DNA from: Streptomyces sp. ERV7
GTDB taxonomy: Bacteria > Actinomycetota > Actinomycetes > Streptomycetales > Streptomycetaceae
Length of the DNA: 64,000 nucleotides
Direction of reading: 5' to 3'
Assembly (NCBI RefSeq): GCF_001653515.1
Contig: NZ_LYOY01000040.1
Location: forward strand, 930,001 to 994,000
Below the pieces are notes generated by a model, which ran no database searches, was not told the origin of the DNA, and worked only from the letters and a program-made list of their open reading frames with translations. Positions 51,710-62,260 of the stretch are shown one piece after another; position 1 is the first letter of the stretch, and each line of letters begins with the position of its first letter. A program made the translations under genes and the position numbers.

Positions 51710-52264
51710 ATGGGACTCGAAGAGAAACTGCCGAGCGGCTTTCTGCTGACCACCGTCGAACAGGCCGCGGGCTGGGTGCGCAAGGCGTCCGTCTTCCCCG
51801 CCACCTTCGGTCTGGCCTGCTGCGCCATCGAGATGATGACGACCGGCGCCGGCCGTTACGACCTGGCCCGCTTCGGCATGGAGGTCTTCCGCGGCTCACC
51901 GCGCCAGGCGGACCTGATGATCGTGGCCGGCCGGGTCAGCCAGAAGATGGCGCCGGTCCTGCGGCAGGTCTACGACCAGATGCCCAACCCCAAGTGGGTC
52001 ATCTCCATGGGGGTTTGCGCATCCTCGGGCGGAATGTTCAATAATTACGCCATTGTGCAGGGCGTCGACCACATTGTGCCGGTCGACATCTATTTGCCCG
52101 GTTGCCCGCCCCGGCCCGAGATGCTGATCGACGCGATCCTCAAGCTCCACCAGAAGATCCAGGGCTCCAAGCTCGGGGTGAACGCGGAGGAAGCCGCCCG
52201 CGAGGCGGAGGAGGCCGCCCTCAAGGCGCTGCCCACCATCGAGATGAAGGGGCTGCTGCGGTGA
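51710..52264 (+). CDS. nuoB: NADH-quinone oxidoreductase subunit B
   Basis: A 184-residue peripheral subunit binding the N2 4Fe-4S cluster through the unusual adjacent cysteines in FGLACCAIEMM, plus GVCASSGGMFNNYAIVQGVD and VYLPGCPPRPE-like IYLPGCPPRPEMLIDAI. It forms part of the quinone pocket with NuoD. The C-terminal Ala/Glu extension (AEEAAREAEEAALKALP) is typical of Streptomyces. Ends overlapping nuoC by GTGA. Confidence 0.95.
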   Translation: MGLEEKLPSGFLLTTVEQAAGWVRKASVFPATFGLACCAIEMMTTGAGRYDLARFGMEVFRGSPRQADLMIVAGRVSQKMAPVLRQVYDQMPNPKWVISMGVCASSGGMFNNYAIVQGVDHIVPVDIYLPGCPPRPEMLIDAILKLHQKIQGSKLGVNAEEAAREAEEAALKALPTIEMKGLLR

Positions 52265-52985
52265 GCGACGACCGTACTCCCGAGGCGCCGGAGAACGGCG
52301 GCCTGCCCGCCCAGCGCGACGACACCGGCGACGTCATCGGCGTCCGCAAGGGCATGTTCGGCGCCGCCAACGGCGGCGACACCAGCGGCTACGGCGGCCT
52401 GGTGCGCACCGTCACCCTGCCCGGCGCCTCCTCCCGCCCCTACGGCGGCTGGTTCGACGAGGTGGCCGACGAACTCGAAGGCGCCCTGGAGGAGCAGGAC
52501 CTGCTCCCCGAGAACGCCATCGAGAAGACGGTCGTCGACCGCGACGAGCTCACCTTCCACATCGCGCGCGAGCACCTCGTCCTGGTGGCCCGCACCCTGC
52601 GCGACGACCCGGCCCTGCGCTTCGAGCTCTGTACGGGCGTCAGCGGCGTCCACTTCCCGGGCGACAAGGGCCGCGAGCTGCACGCCGTCTACCATCTGCG
52701 CTCGCTCACCCACGGCCGGCTGATCCGTCTGGAGGTCACCGCCCCGGACAGCGACCCGCATCTGCCGTCCCTGGTCGGCGTCTATCCGACCAACGACTGG
52801 CACGAGCGCGAGACCTACGACTTCTTCGGCCTGGTCTTCGACGGCCACCCCGCCCTCACCCGGATCATGATGCCGGACGACTGGCAGGGCTTCCCGCAGC
52901 GCAAGGACTACCCCCTCGGCGGCATCCCCGTCGAGTACAAGGGCGCCCAGATCCCGGCTCCGGACCAGCGGAGGTCGTACACCTG

Positions 52986-52986
<1 letters not shown>
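52261..52986 (+). CDS. nuoC: NADH-quinone oxidoreductase subunit C
   Basis: A 241-residue 30-kDa-type subunit. A disordered ~75-residue N-terminal extension precedes the fold; the family signature is THGRLIRLEVTAPDSDPHLP then YPTNDWHERETYDFFGLVFD and FPQRKDYPLGG. GTG 52261 overlaps the nuoB stop; its own stop overlaps the nuoD ATG by one base. Not fused to NuoD, unlike in E. coli. Confidence 0.95.
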
Positions 52987-54304
<1,318 letters not shown>

Positions 54305-54308
<4 letters not shown>

Positions 54309-55192
54309 CCGAGACCACGCCGACGAGCCTGGGCATGCCCCAGTTGCCCGCGCCCGATTTCCCGGCCGACGTCCGGGCCCGGCTCGAAGCCGACGCCAAG
54401 GAGGTCGTCGCCCGCTACCCGGACAGCCGCTCCGCGCTGCTGCCGCTGCTGCACCTCGTGCAGTCGGAGGAGGGCCATGTCTCGCGCACCGGGATGCGCT
54501 TCTGCGCCGAGACGCTGGGCCTCACGACCGCCGAGGTGACCGCCGTCGCCACCTTCTACACGATGTACCGGCGCAAGCCCTCGGGCGACTACCAGGTGGG
54601 CGTCTGCACCAACACCCTGTGCGCGGTGATGGGCGGCGACGCCATCTTCGACGAGCTCAAGCGCCACCTCGGGGTCGGCAACGACGAGACCACCCCCGAC
54701 GGCAAGGTGACGCTCGAACACATCGAGTGCAACGCCGCCTGCGACTTCGCGCCCGTGGTGATGGTCAACTGGGAGTTCTTCGACAACCAGACCCCCGAGT
54801 CGGCCAGGCGCCTGGTCGACGACCTGCGCGCGGGCAGGCCGGTGGAGCCCACTCGCGGGGCCCCGCTGTGCACCTACAAGGAGACCGCCCGGATCCTGGC
54901 CGGCTTCCCCGACGAGCGCCCCGGCGCCGTCGCGGCGAGCGGCGGCGCGGGCCCGGCCTCCCTGGTCGGCCTGCGCCTGGCGAAGGGCGAGACCCCGCAC
55001 CCGCGCGTGGTCCACCCCCGTGGCGAAGGCCCTCACGGCGAGGGCCCTCACGGCGAGGGCCCCCGGGACGAGGCCACCCGCGACGAGGCCCAGCCCGGCT
55101 CCGCACACCTGAGCTCGCACGACGCACCGCAGCAGACCTCTGCGTCCGACCCCGCGCACCCGGCGGGCCCGGTCGACGAGGAGGGGGAGTGA
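54305..55192 (+). CDS. nuoE: NADH-quinone oxidoreductase subunit E
   Basis: A 295-residue thioredoxin-like subunit carrying one 2Fe-2S cluster: VGVCTNTLCAVMGGD supplies two cysteines and HIECNAACDFAPVVMVN the other two. It is about 100 residues longer than E. coli NuoE. The C-terminal extension is low complexity and contains a short tandem repeat (GEGPH, encoded by 15-base units at about 55023-55067). GTG 54305 overlaps the nuoD stop. Confidence 0.94.
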
Positions 55193-56562
55193 TGACCTTG
55201 GCAGCCGAACTGAGTGGGAACGGGAACGGAAGCAGCCCAGAGAAGCTGCTGGCACCCGTTCTGTCGGCCTTCTGGGACCAGCCCGATTCCTGGACCCTGG
55301 AGACCTACCGTCGGCACGACGGCTATGAGGGGCTGCGCAAGGCCCTGGCCATGTCGCCGGACGACCTCATCGCGTACGTGAAGGACTCCGGGCTGCGCGG
55401 CCGGGGCGGCGCGGGCTTCCCCACGGGCATGAAGTGGCAGTTCATCCCGCAGGGCGATGGCAAACCGCACTATCTAGTTGTCAACGCCGACGAGTCGGAG
55501 CCCGGAACCTGCAAGGACATCCCGCTCCTCTTCGCCAACCCGCATAGCCTCATCGAGGGCATCGTGATCGCCTGTTACGCGATCAGGTCGTCGCACGCGT
55601 TCATCTATCTGCGCGGGGAGGTCGTCCCCGTACTGCGGAGGCTGCACGAGGCCGTGCGGGAGGCCTACGCGGCCGGCTACCTCGGCAAGGACATCCTCGG
55701 CAGTGGTCTCGACCTCGAACTCACCGTGCACGCGGGCGCGGGCGCGTACATCTGCGGTGAGGAGACCGCCCTGCTGGACTCCTTGGAAGGCCGTCGCGGT
55801 CAGCCCCGGCTGCGTCCCCCCTTCCCTGCGGTCGCCGGTCTCTACGCGTGCCCCACTGTTGTCAACAACGTCGAGTCCATCGCCAGCGTTCCCGCGATCC
55901 TCACTCGCGGAAAAGACTGGTTCACCTCGATGGGAAGCGAGAAGTCGCCCGGCTTCACGCTCTATTCGCTCAGCGGGCACGTCGCCAACCCGGGCCAGTT
56001 CGAGGCCCCGCTCGGCATCACGCTGCGCCAGCTGCTCGACATGAGCGGCGGGATGCGCCCGGGCCACCGGCTCAAGTTCTGGACCCCGGGCGGCTCCTCG
56101 ACCCCGATGTTCACCGACGAGCACCTCGACGTCCCGCTGGACTACGAGGGCGTCGGCGCCGCCGGCTCGATGCTGGGCACCAAGGCGCTCCAGTGCTTCG
56201 ACGAGACCACCTGCGTGGTGCGGGCGGTGACCCGCTGGACCGAGTTCTACGCCCACGAGTCCTGCGGCAAGTGCACGCCCTGCCGCGAAGGAACGTACTG
56301 GCTCGTCCAGTTGCTCCGCGACATCGAGGCCGGCAAGGGCGCCATGGGCGACCTCGACAAGCTCAACGACATCGCCGACAACATCAACGGCAAGTCGTTC
56401 TGCGCGCTCGGCGACGGCGCCGCCGCGCCCATCTTCTCCTCGCTCAAGTACTTCCGCGCGGAGTACGAGCAGCACATCACGGGCCGGGGCTGCCCCTTCG
56501 ACCCGGCCAAGTCGACCCTGTGGGCCGACAGCCCGCACCGCACCACGGAGGTGAACGCATGA
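55192..56562 (+). CDS. nuoF: NADH-quinone oxidoreductase subunit F
   Basis: A 456-residue NADH-binding subunit. GLRGRGGAGFPTGMKWQF is the Gly-rich NADH/FMN loop, NADESEPGTCKDIPLL the FMN contact, and ESCGKCTPCREGTYW gives three of the four ligands of the N3 4Fe-4S cluster, with FCALGDGAA the fourth. ATG 55192 overlaps the nuoE stop, and its own stop overlaps nuoG as ATGA. Confidence 0.96.
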   Translation: MTLAAELSGNGNGSSPEKLLAPVLSAFWDQPDSWTLETYRRHDGYEGLRKALAMSPDDLIAYVKDSGLRGRGGAGFPTGMKWQFIPQGDGKPHYLVVNADESEPGTCKDIPLLFANPHSLIEGIVIACYAIRSSHAFIYLRGEVVPVLRRLHEAVREAYAAGYLGKDILGSGLDLELTVHAGAGAYICGEETALLDSLEGRRGQPRLRPPFPAVAGLYACPTVVNNVESIASVPAILTRGKDWFTSMGSEKSPGFTLYSLSGHVANPGQFEAPLGITLRQLLDMSGGMRPGHRLKFWTPGGSSTPMFTDEHLDVPLDYEGVGAAGSMLGTKALQCFDETTCVVRAVTRWTEFYAHESCGKCTPCREGTYWLVQLLRDIEAGKGAMGDLDKLNDIADNINGKSFCALGDGAAAPIFSSLKYFRAEYEQHITGRGCPFDPAKSTLWADSPHRTTEVNA

Positions 56563-59060
56563 CGGTGACGACTGGCGCTCCCTCCGGCGGCGGAGAGGCG
56601 GCGGTGCCGCCGCAGGACCTGGTCTCGCTGACCATCGACGGCGTCGAGATCAGCGTCCCCAAGGGCACGTTGGTGATCCGGGCCGCCGAGCAGCTCGGCA
56701 TCGAGATCCCCCGGTTCTGCGACCACCCGCTGCTCGACCCGGTCGGTGCCTGCCGCCAGTGCATCGTGGAGGTGGAGGGCCAGCGCAAGCCGATGGCTTC
56801 CTGCACCATCACCTGCACCGACGGCATGGTGGTCAAGTCGCAGCTGACCTCGCCGGTGGCCGAGAAGTCCCAGCGCGGGGTGATGGAGCTGCTGCTCATC
56901 AACCACCCGCTGGACTGCCCGGTCTGCGACAAGGGCGGCGAGTGCCCGCTGCAGAACCAGGCCATGCAGGTCGGTGACCCCGACACCCGCTTCGAGGGCC
57001 ACAAGCGCACCTACGAGAAGCCGGTGCCCATCTCGACACAGGTGCTGCTCGACCGCGAGCGGTGCGTGCTGTGCGCGCGGTGCACCCGCTTCTCCGAGCA
57101 GATCGCGGGCGACCCGATGATCGAGCTCCTGGAGCGGGGCGCGCTCCAGCAGGTCGGCACCGGCGAGGGCGACCCGTTCGAGTCGTACTTCTCCGGCAAC
57201 ACCATCCAGATCTGCCCGGTCGGCGCGCTGACCTCGGCGGCGTACCGGTTCCGCTCCCGCCCCTTCGACCTGGTCTCCTCGCCGTCGGTGTGCGAGCACT
57301 GCGCGGGCGGCTGCGCCACCCGCACCGACCACCGGCGCGGCAAGGTCATGCGCCGCATGGCCGCCAACGACCCCGAGGTCAACGAGGAATGGCTGTGCGA
57401 CAAGGGCCGGTTCGGCTTCCGGTACGCACAGAAGCCGGACCGTCTCACCCACCCGCTGGTGCGCAACGCGGCCGGTGAGCTGGAGCCGGCCTCCTGGCCC
57501 GAGGCGCTGGAGGCGGCCGCGGCCGGGCTCACGGCGGCCCGGGGCCGGGCCGGGGTGCTCACCGGCGGACGGCTGACCGTCGAGGACGCCTACGCGTACG
57601 CCAAGTTCGCCCGGATCGCGCTCGACACCAACGACGTCGACTTCCGCGCGCGCGTGCACTCGGCCGAGGAGGCCGACTTCCTGGCGGCGAGGGTCGCCGG
57701 GCGCGGCCATCTCACGGGGGAGGGCGTCACGTACGCCTCCCTGGAGAAGGCGCCCGCGGTGCTGCTCGTCGGGTTCGAGGCGGAGGAGGAGGCGCCCGGC
57801 GTCTTCCTGCGGCTGCGCAAGGCCTGGCGCAAGCACGGCCAGCGCACCTTCTCGCTGGCCACGCATCTGACGCGCGGTCTGGAGAAGGCGGGCGGCACGC
57901 TGCTGCCCGCCGCGCCCGGCACCGAGACCGAGTGGCTCGACGCGCTGGCGGGCGGGGTCGGCCTGGACGGCGAGGGCTCGGCCGCCGCCGACGCGCTGCG
58001 GGCCACCGGCTCCGTCCTGGTGGTCGGCGAGCGGCTGGCGGCCGTTCCGGGCGCGCTGACCGCGGCCGTACGGGCCGCCGCCGCGACCGGCGCCGAGCTG
58101 GTGTGGATCCCGCGCCGGGCCGGCGAGCGGGGTGCGATCGAGGCGGGCGCCCTGGCGGCGCTGCTGCCCGGCGGACGCCCGGCCACCGATCCACGCGCGC
58201 GTGAGGAGGTCGCCGCCGCCTGGGGCGTACGGGAACTGCCGCACCGCTTCGGGCGGGACACCGGCCAGATCGTCGAGGCGGCCGCCACCGGCGAGCTGGG
58301 CGCGCTGCTGGTCGCGGGTGTCGACCCGGCCGACCTGCCGGACCCGGCACGCGCGCGTGAGGCGCTGGCCGGGGCCTTCGTGGTCTCCCTGGAACTGCGG
58401 CCGAGCGAGGTCACCGAGCGGGCGGACGTGGTCTTCCCGGTCGCGGCCGTCGCCGAGAAGTCCGGCTTCTTCCTCAACTGGGAGGGCCGTGCGCGGATGT
58501 TCGAGGCGGCGCTGAAGCCCGAGCAGATGACCCGGCGCCTGGCGCCCGCCGACGCGCGCGTGCTGCACATGCTGGCGGACGCCATGGACGTCCACCTGGC
58601 GCTGCCGGACAACCGCGCCGCGCGCGCGGAGTTGCAGCGCCTGGGCCACTGGGACGGGCCGCGCGCCACCGAGCCGCTGGAGACCGCGCAGAGCCTGCCC
58701 CGGCCCGGCGAGGGCGAGGCGGTCCTCGCCGGCCACCGGCTGCTGCTCGACCAGGGCAGCCTCCAGGAGGGCGACGAGGCGCTGGCCGGGACCCGGCACG
58801 CGGCCCTCGCCCGGCTCTCGGCGGCCACCGCGGCCGAGACCGGCGTCAAGGAGGGCGACCTCCTTGAGGTGAGCGGCCCCGCGGGCGCGGTCCGGCTGCC
58901 GCTGAAGGTCACCGAGATGCCCGACCGGGTGGTGTGGCTGCCGCTCGACTCGACCGGCGGCGGAGTGTTCGCGGACACCGGCGCCGTCCCCGGCCGGCTC
59001 GTCCGTATCGGCCCGGCGGCGCAGGCCGCCGCCACCGCCGCACCGGAGGTGCAGCCGTGA
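56559..59060 (+). CDS. nuoG: NADH-quinone oxidoreductase subunit G
   Basis: An 833-residue iron-sulphur subunit. N-terminal 2Fe-2S domain (FCDHPLLDPVGACRQCIVEV), then the His-Cys3 and 4Fe-4S segments (HPLDCPVCDKGGECPLQNQA; CVLCARCTRFSEQIAG), the further cluster motif CEHCAGGCATRTDHRRGKVM, followed by a molybdopterin-oxidoreductase-like domain that is non-catalytic here. The C-terminal third is Ala/Glu/Arg-rich and less conserved. Stop TGA overlaps the GTG of a 22-codon frame before nuoH. Confidence 0.95.
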   Translation: MTVTTGAPSGGGEAAVPPQDLVSLTIDGVEISVPKGTLVIRAAEQLGIEIPRFCDHPLLDPVGACRQCIVEVEGQRKPMASCTITCTDGMVVKSQLTSPVAEKSQRGVMELLLINHPLDCPVCDKGGECPLQNQAMQVGDPDTRFEGHKRTYEKPVPISTQVLLDRERCVLCARCTRFSEQIAGDPMIELLERGALQQVGTGEGDPFESYFSGNTIQICPVGALTSAAYRFRSRPFDLVSSPSVCEHCAGGCATRTDHRRGKVMRRMAANDPEVNEEWLCDKGRFGFRYAQKPDRLTHPLVRNAAGELEPASWPEALEAAAAGLTAARGRAGVLTGGRLTVEDAYAYAKFARIALDTNDVDFRARVHSAEEADFLAARVAGRGHLTGEGVTYASLEKAPAVLLVGFEAEEEAPGVFLRLRKAWRKHGQRTFSLATHLTRGLEKAGGTLLPAAPGTETEWLDALAGGVGLDGEGSAAADALRATGSVLVVGERLAAVPGALTAAVRAAAATGAELVWIPRRAGERGAIEAGALAALLPGGRPATDPRAREEVAAAWGVRELPHRFGRDTGQIVEAAATGELGALLVAGVDPADLPDPARAREALAGAFVVSLELRPSEVTERADVVFPVAAVAEKSGFFLNWEGRARMFEAALKPEQMTRRLAPADARVLHMLADAMDVHLALPDNRAARAELQRLGHWDGPRATEPLETAQSLPRPGEGEAVLAGHRLLLDQGSLQEGDEALAGTRHAALARLSAATAAETGVKEGDLLEVSGPAGAVRLPLKVTEMPDRVVWLPLDSTGGGVFADTGAVPGRLVRIGPAAQAAATAAPEVQP

Positions 59061-59125
59061 CCGACTTCCCCGTCCGCCCCGCGGCTCCGGGCGCCGCCGT
59101 CCACGTACCGGAGGTGCGAGCGTGA
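59057..59125 (+). CDS. 22-codon coupling ORF between nuoG and nuoH
   Basis: GTG 59057 overlaps the nuoG stop as GTGA, and this frame's TGA (59123-59125) overlaps the nuoH GTG (59122) in the same way. It encodes VTDFPVRPAAPGAAVHVPEV plus RA, with no motif. It has no independent ribosome site. It could serve only to pass terminating ribosomes from nuoG on to nuoH; it could also be chance. Confidence 0.4.
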   Translation: MTDFPVRPAAPGAAVHVPEVRA

Positions 59126-60480
59126 CCCCGACCTTCCTCGCGGCCGAGGACCTCTCCCTGTTCGGCCGCGACCCCTGGTGGCTCATCGCCCTCAAGGCCG
59201 TGTTCTGCTTCGCGTTCCTGATGGTGACCGTGCTGTTCTCGATCGTCTGGGAGCGCAAGGTCGTCGCCTGGATGCAGCTGCGCATCGGGCCCAACCGGCA
59301 CGGCCCCTGGGGGATGCTCCAGTCCCTCGCCGACGGCATCAAGCTGATGCTGAAGGAGGACCTGGTCGTCAAGCGGGCCGACAAGGTGGTCTACGTCCTG
59401 GCCCCGATCGTCGCCGCGATCCCCGCCTTCATGGCGATCGCCGTGATCCCCTTCGGGCCGTCCGGCAACGAGGTCTCGATCTTCGGCCACCGCACCACGA
59501 TGCAGCTCACCGACCTGCCGATCGCGATGCTCTACGTCCTCGCGTGCGCCTCGGTCGGCATCTACGGGATCGTCCTCGCGGGCTGGTCCTCCGGGTCGAC
59601 GTACCCGCTGCTCGGCGGGCTCCGCTCGTGCGCGCAGATGATCTCGTACGAGATCGCGATGGGCGCGGCGTTCGCCTCGGTCTTCCTCTACTCGGGGTCG
59701 ATGTCGACCTCGGAGATCGTCGCCCAGCAGCACGACCGCTGGTACATCGTGCTGCTGCCGGTCTCCTTCATCATCTACGTCGTCACCATGGTGGGCGAGA
59801 CCAACCGCGCCCCCTTCGACATGCCCGAGTCCGAGGGCGACCTCGTCGGCGGCTTCAACACCGAGTACTCGTCGATCAAGTTCGCGCTGTTCATGCTGGC
59901 CGAGTACGTCAACATGGTCACCGTCTCGGCGGTGTCGACCACCCTCTTCCTGGGCGGCTGGCGGGCCCCGTGGCCCGTGTCCACCTTCTGGGAGGGCGCC
60001 AACCACGGCTGGTGGCCGATGCTCTGGTTCGTCATCAAGGTCCAGCTGCTGCTGTTCTTCTTCATCTGGCTGCGCGGCACGCTGCCCCGCGTCCGCTACG
60101 ACCAGCTGATGAAGCTCGGCTGGAAGGTCCTCATCCCGGTCTCGGTCGTCTGGCTGATGCTGGTGGCGACCGTGCGGGCGCTCCGCAACGACGGCCACGA
60201 CTTCTCCAAGATCGTGCTGTACGTCGGGGGCGCGGTCGTCGCGGTCCTGCTGATCTCGCTGGTCGCGGACGTCTTCCGGGGCCGCCAGGAGGAGTCGGCG
60301 GCCGAGGCCGAGCCACCCGCGTTCGACCCGATGGCGGGCGGATTCCCGGTGCCACCGCTGCCCGGCCAGACCGTCGCGCCCGTGCCGCGCCGACGCCCGC
60401 GCCATGAGCGGGAGTTGATTGTCAGTGGTGGGTCCGATACTGAGAGTGACCGTGAGGGAAGGGAGGGCGAGGGTGTCTAA
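59122..60480 (+). CDS. nuoH: NADH-quinone oxidoreductase subunit H
   Basis: A 452-residue membrane subunit at the arm junction, eight helices. Family motifs: ERKVVAWMQLRIGPNRHGPW, LADGIKLMLKEDLVVKRADK, ETNRAPFDMPESEGDLVGGF (with conserved acidic residues) and NTEYSSIKFALFMLAEYVNM. The C-terminal ~60 residues form a Pro/Arg-rich cytoplasmic tail absent in E. coli but usual in Streptomyces. GTG 59122. Confidence 0.95.
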   Translation: MTPTFLAAEDLSLFGRDPWWLIALKAVFCFAFLMVTVLFSIVWERKVVAWMQLRIGPNRHGPWGMLQSLADGIKLMLKEDLVVKRADKVVYVLAPIVAAIPAFMAIAVIPFGPSGNEVSIFGHRTTMQLTDLPIAMLYVLACASVGIYGIVLAGWSSGSTYPLLGGLRSCAQMISYEIAMGAAFASVFLYSGSMSTSEIVAQQHDRWYIVLLPVSFIIYVVTMVGETNRAPFDMPESEGDLVGGFNTEYSSIKFALFMLAEYVNMVTVSAVSTTLFLGGWRAPWPVSTFWEGANHGWWPMLWFVIKVQLLLFFFIWLRGTLPRVRYDQLMKLGWKVLIPVSVVWLMLVATVRALRNDGHDFSKIVLYVGGAVVAVLLISLVADVFRGRQEESAAEAEPPAFDPMAGGFPVPPLPGQTVAPVPRRRPRHERELIVSGGSDTESDREGREGEGV

Positions 60481-61135
60481 GTCATCGGAACCGGCGGAGA
60501 CTTCGGGCGAGCCCGGGGCTTCGTCCGAGGGCAAGTTCCTGAACCCGGTGGCCGGCTTCGGCGTGACCTTCAAGGCCATGTTCAAGAAGCGGCTGACCGA
60601 GCAGTATCCGGAACAGCCAAAGACCACGGCCCCCCGCTTCCACGGGCGCCACCAGCTCAACCGGCACCCGGACGGCCTGGAGAAGTGCATCGGCTGCGAG
60701 CTGTGCGCCTGGGCCTGCCCGGCCGACGCGATCTATGTGGAAGGCGCGGACAACAAGGACGAGGAGCGCTACTCGCCGGGCGAGCGGTACGGAATCGTCT
60801 ACCAGATCAACTACGCCCGCTGCATCCTGTGCGGGCTGTGCATCGAGGCGTGCCCCACGCGCGCGCTGACGATGACCAACGAGTTCGAACTGGCCGACAG
60901 CAGCCGCGCCAACCTGATCTACACCAAGGAGCAGCTGCTCGCCGGGCTCGAAGAGGGCATGGTCGACTCGCCGCACGCGATCCACCCGGGCATGACGGAG
61001 GGCGACTACTACCGGGGGCTGGTCACCGAGGCCGCGCCCGGCACGGTCCGCCAGGTGGCCGTCTCCAGGGGCGAGCAGCCGCCCGCCGCCGAGCAGCCCG
61101 CCGCCGGGGAGCAGCCCGAGGAGGTGGACGCGTGA
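60473..61135 (+). CDS. nuoI: NADH-quinone oxidoreductase subunit I
   Basis: A 220-residue subunit with two 4Fe-4S clusters: CIGCELCAWACPADAIYVEG and CILCGLCIEACPTRALTM. It relays electrons from NuoG to NuoB. The N-terminal ~50 residues and the Pro/Ala/Glu tail are low complexity. GTG 60473 overlaps the end of nuoH; GGGAGGGCGAGG provides the ribosome site. Confidence 0.95.
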   Translation: MSKSSEPAETSGEPGASSEGKFLNPVAGFGVTFKAMFKKRLTEQYPEQPKTTAPRFHGRHQLNRHPDGLEKCIGCELCAWACPADAIYVEGADNKDEERYSPGERYGIVYQINYARCILCGLCIEACPTRALTMTNEFELADSSRANLIYTKEQLLAGLEEGMVDSPHAIHPGMTEGDYYRGLVTEAAPGTVRQVAVSRGEQPPAAEQPAAGEQPEEVDA

Positions 61136-61950
61136 TGATGCAGCTCGCCGTCTCCGCCACGACGACCTCCACCGGGGAGGCGTTCCAGTTCTGGGTGCTC
61201 GGCACCGTCGCCGTCATCGGCGCGCTGTGCACCGTACTGATGAAGAAGGCCGTGCACAGTGCGCTGTGCCTGGCCGGGACCATGATCATCCTGGCGGTCT
61301 TCTACCTCGCCAACGGGGCGTACTTCCTGGGCATCGTCCAGGTCGTCGTCTACACCGGCGCGATCATGATGCTCTTCCTCTTCGTGGTGATGCTGGTCGG
61401 TGTCACCGCGGCCGACTCGCTGAAGGAGACCATCAAGGGCCAGCGCGTCTGGGCCGCGGTCTGCGGGGTCGGCTTCGGGGTGCTCCTCATCGCGGGCATC
61501 TCCAACGCCTCCCTGAAGCACTTCGACGGACTGAAGCAGGCCAACGCGGGGGGCAATGTGGAGGGCCTGGCCGCCCTCATCTTCACCAAGTACGTGTTCG
61601 CCTTCGAGATCACCGGCGCCCTGCTGATCACCTCGGCGGTCGGCGCGATGGTGCTCACGCACCGCGAGCGCACCGAGCGCGCCAAGACCCAGCGCGAGCT
61701 CTCCGAGCAGCGCGTGCGCGAGGGCAAGCACCTGCCGCCCCTGCCGGCCCCGGGTGTCTACGCCCGGCACAACGCGGTGGACATCGCGGGCCTGCTGCCC
61801 GACGGCACCCCGTCCGAGCTCACCGTCAACCAGACGCTGCGCGGCCGGGACCAGATCCGGGACGTGTCCAGCGAGGCGCTGTCCGACCTGAAGGCGCTGG
61901 AGCAGCGCTCCGCCGAGCGGCTCGGCCGTGAAGAGGAGGCCGCGAAGTGA
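61135..61950 (+). CDS. nuoJ: NADH-quinone oxidoreductase subunit J
   Basis: A 271-residue ND6-like membrane subunit. Five helices in the first 170 residues, with HSALCLAGTMIILAVFYLAN and VQVVVYTGAIMMLFLFVVML (the pi-bulge helix region). The C-terminal ~100 residues are a soluble charged extension typical of actinobacteria. Start ambiguous among GTG 61132, ATG 61135 and ATG 61138, since all follow GAGGAGG; 61135 is used. Confidence 0.93.
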   Translation: MMQLAVSATTTSTGEAFQFWVLGTVAVIGALCTVLMKKAVHSALCLAGTMIILAVFYLANGAYFLGIVQVVVYTGAIMMLFLFVVMLVGVTAADSLKETIKGQRVWAAVCGVGFGVLLIAGISNASLKHFDGLKQANAGGNVEGLAALIFTKYVFAFEITGALLITSAVGAMVLTHRERTERAKTQRELSEQRVREGKHLPPLPAPGVYARHNAVDIAGLLPDGTPSELTVNQTLRGRDQIRDVSSEALSDLKALEQRSAERLGREEEAAK

Positions 61951-62246
61951 ACCCCGTCAACTACCTGTACCTGTCCGCCCTGTTGTTCACCATCGGCGCG
62001 GCCGGCGTGCTCATCAGGCGGAACGCGATCGTGGTCTTCATGTGCGTCGAGCTGATGCTCAACGCCTGCAACCTCGCGTTCGTGGTCTTCTCCCGGATGC
62101 ACGGCAACCTCGACGGCCAGATCATCGCCTTCTTCACGATGGTCGTCGCCGCGGCGGAAGTCGTCGTCGGGCTCGCGATCATCGTGTCGCTCTTCCGTTC
62201 CCGCCACTCGGCCTCGGTCGACGACGCCAGCCTGATGAAGCTCTGA
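61947..62246 (+). CDS. nuoK: NADH-quinone oxidoreductase subunit K
   Basis: A 99-residue three-helix ND4L-type subunit. The two conserved membrane glutamates of the proton channel lie in FMCVELMLNACNLAF and VVAAAEVVVGLAI. GTG 61947 overlaps the nuoJ stop (GTGA). Confidence 0.95.
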   Translation: MNPVNYLYLSALLFTIGAAGVLIRRNAIVVFMCVELMLNACNLAFVVFSRMHGNLDGQIIAFFTMVVAAAEVVVGLAIIVSLFRSRHSASVDDASLMKL

Positions 62247-62260
62247 GGGGTCGCTGAATC

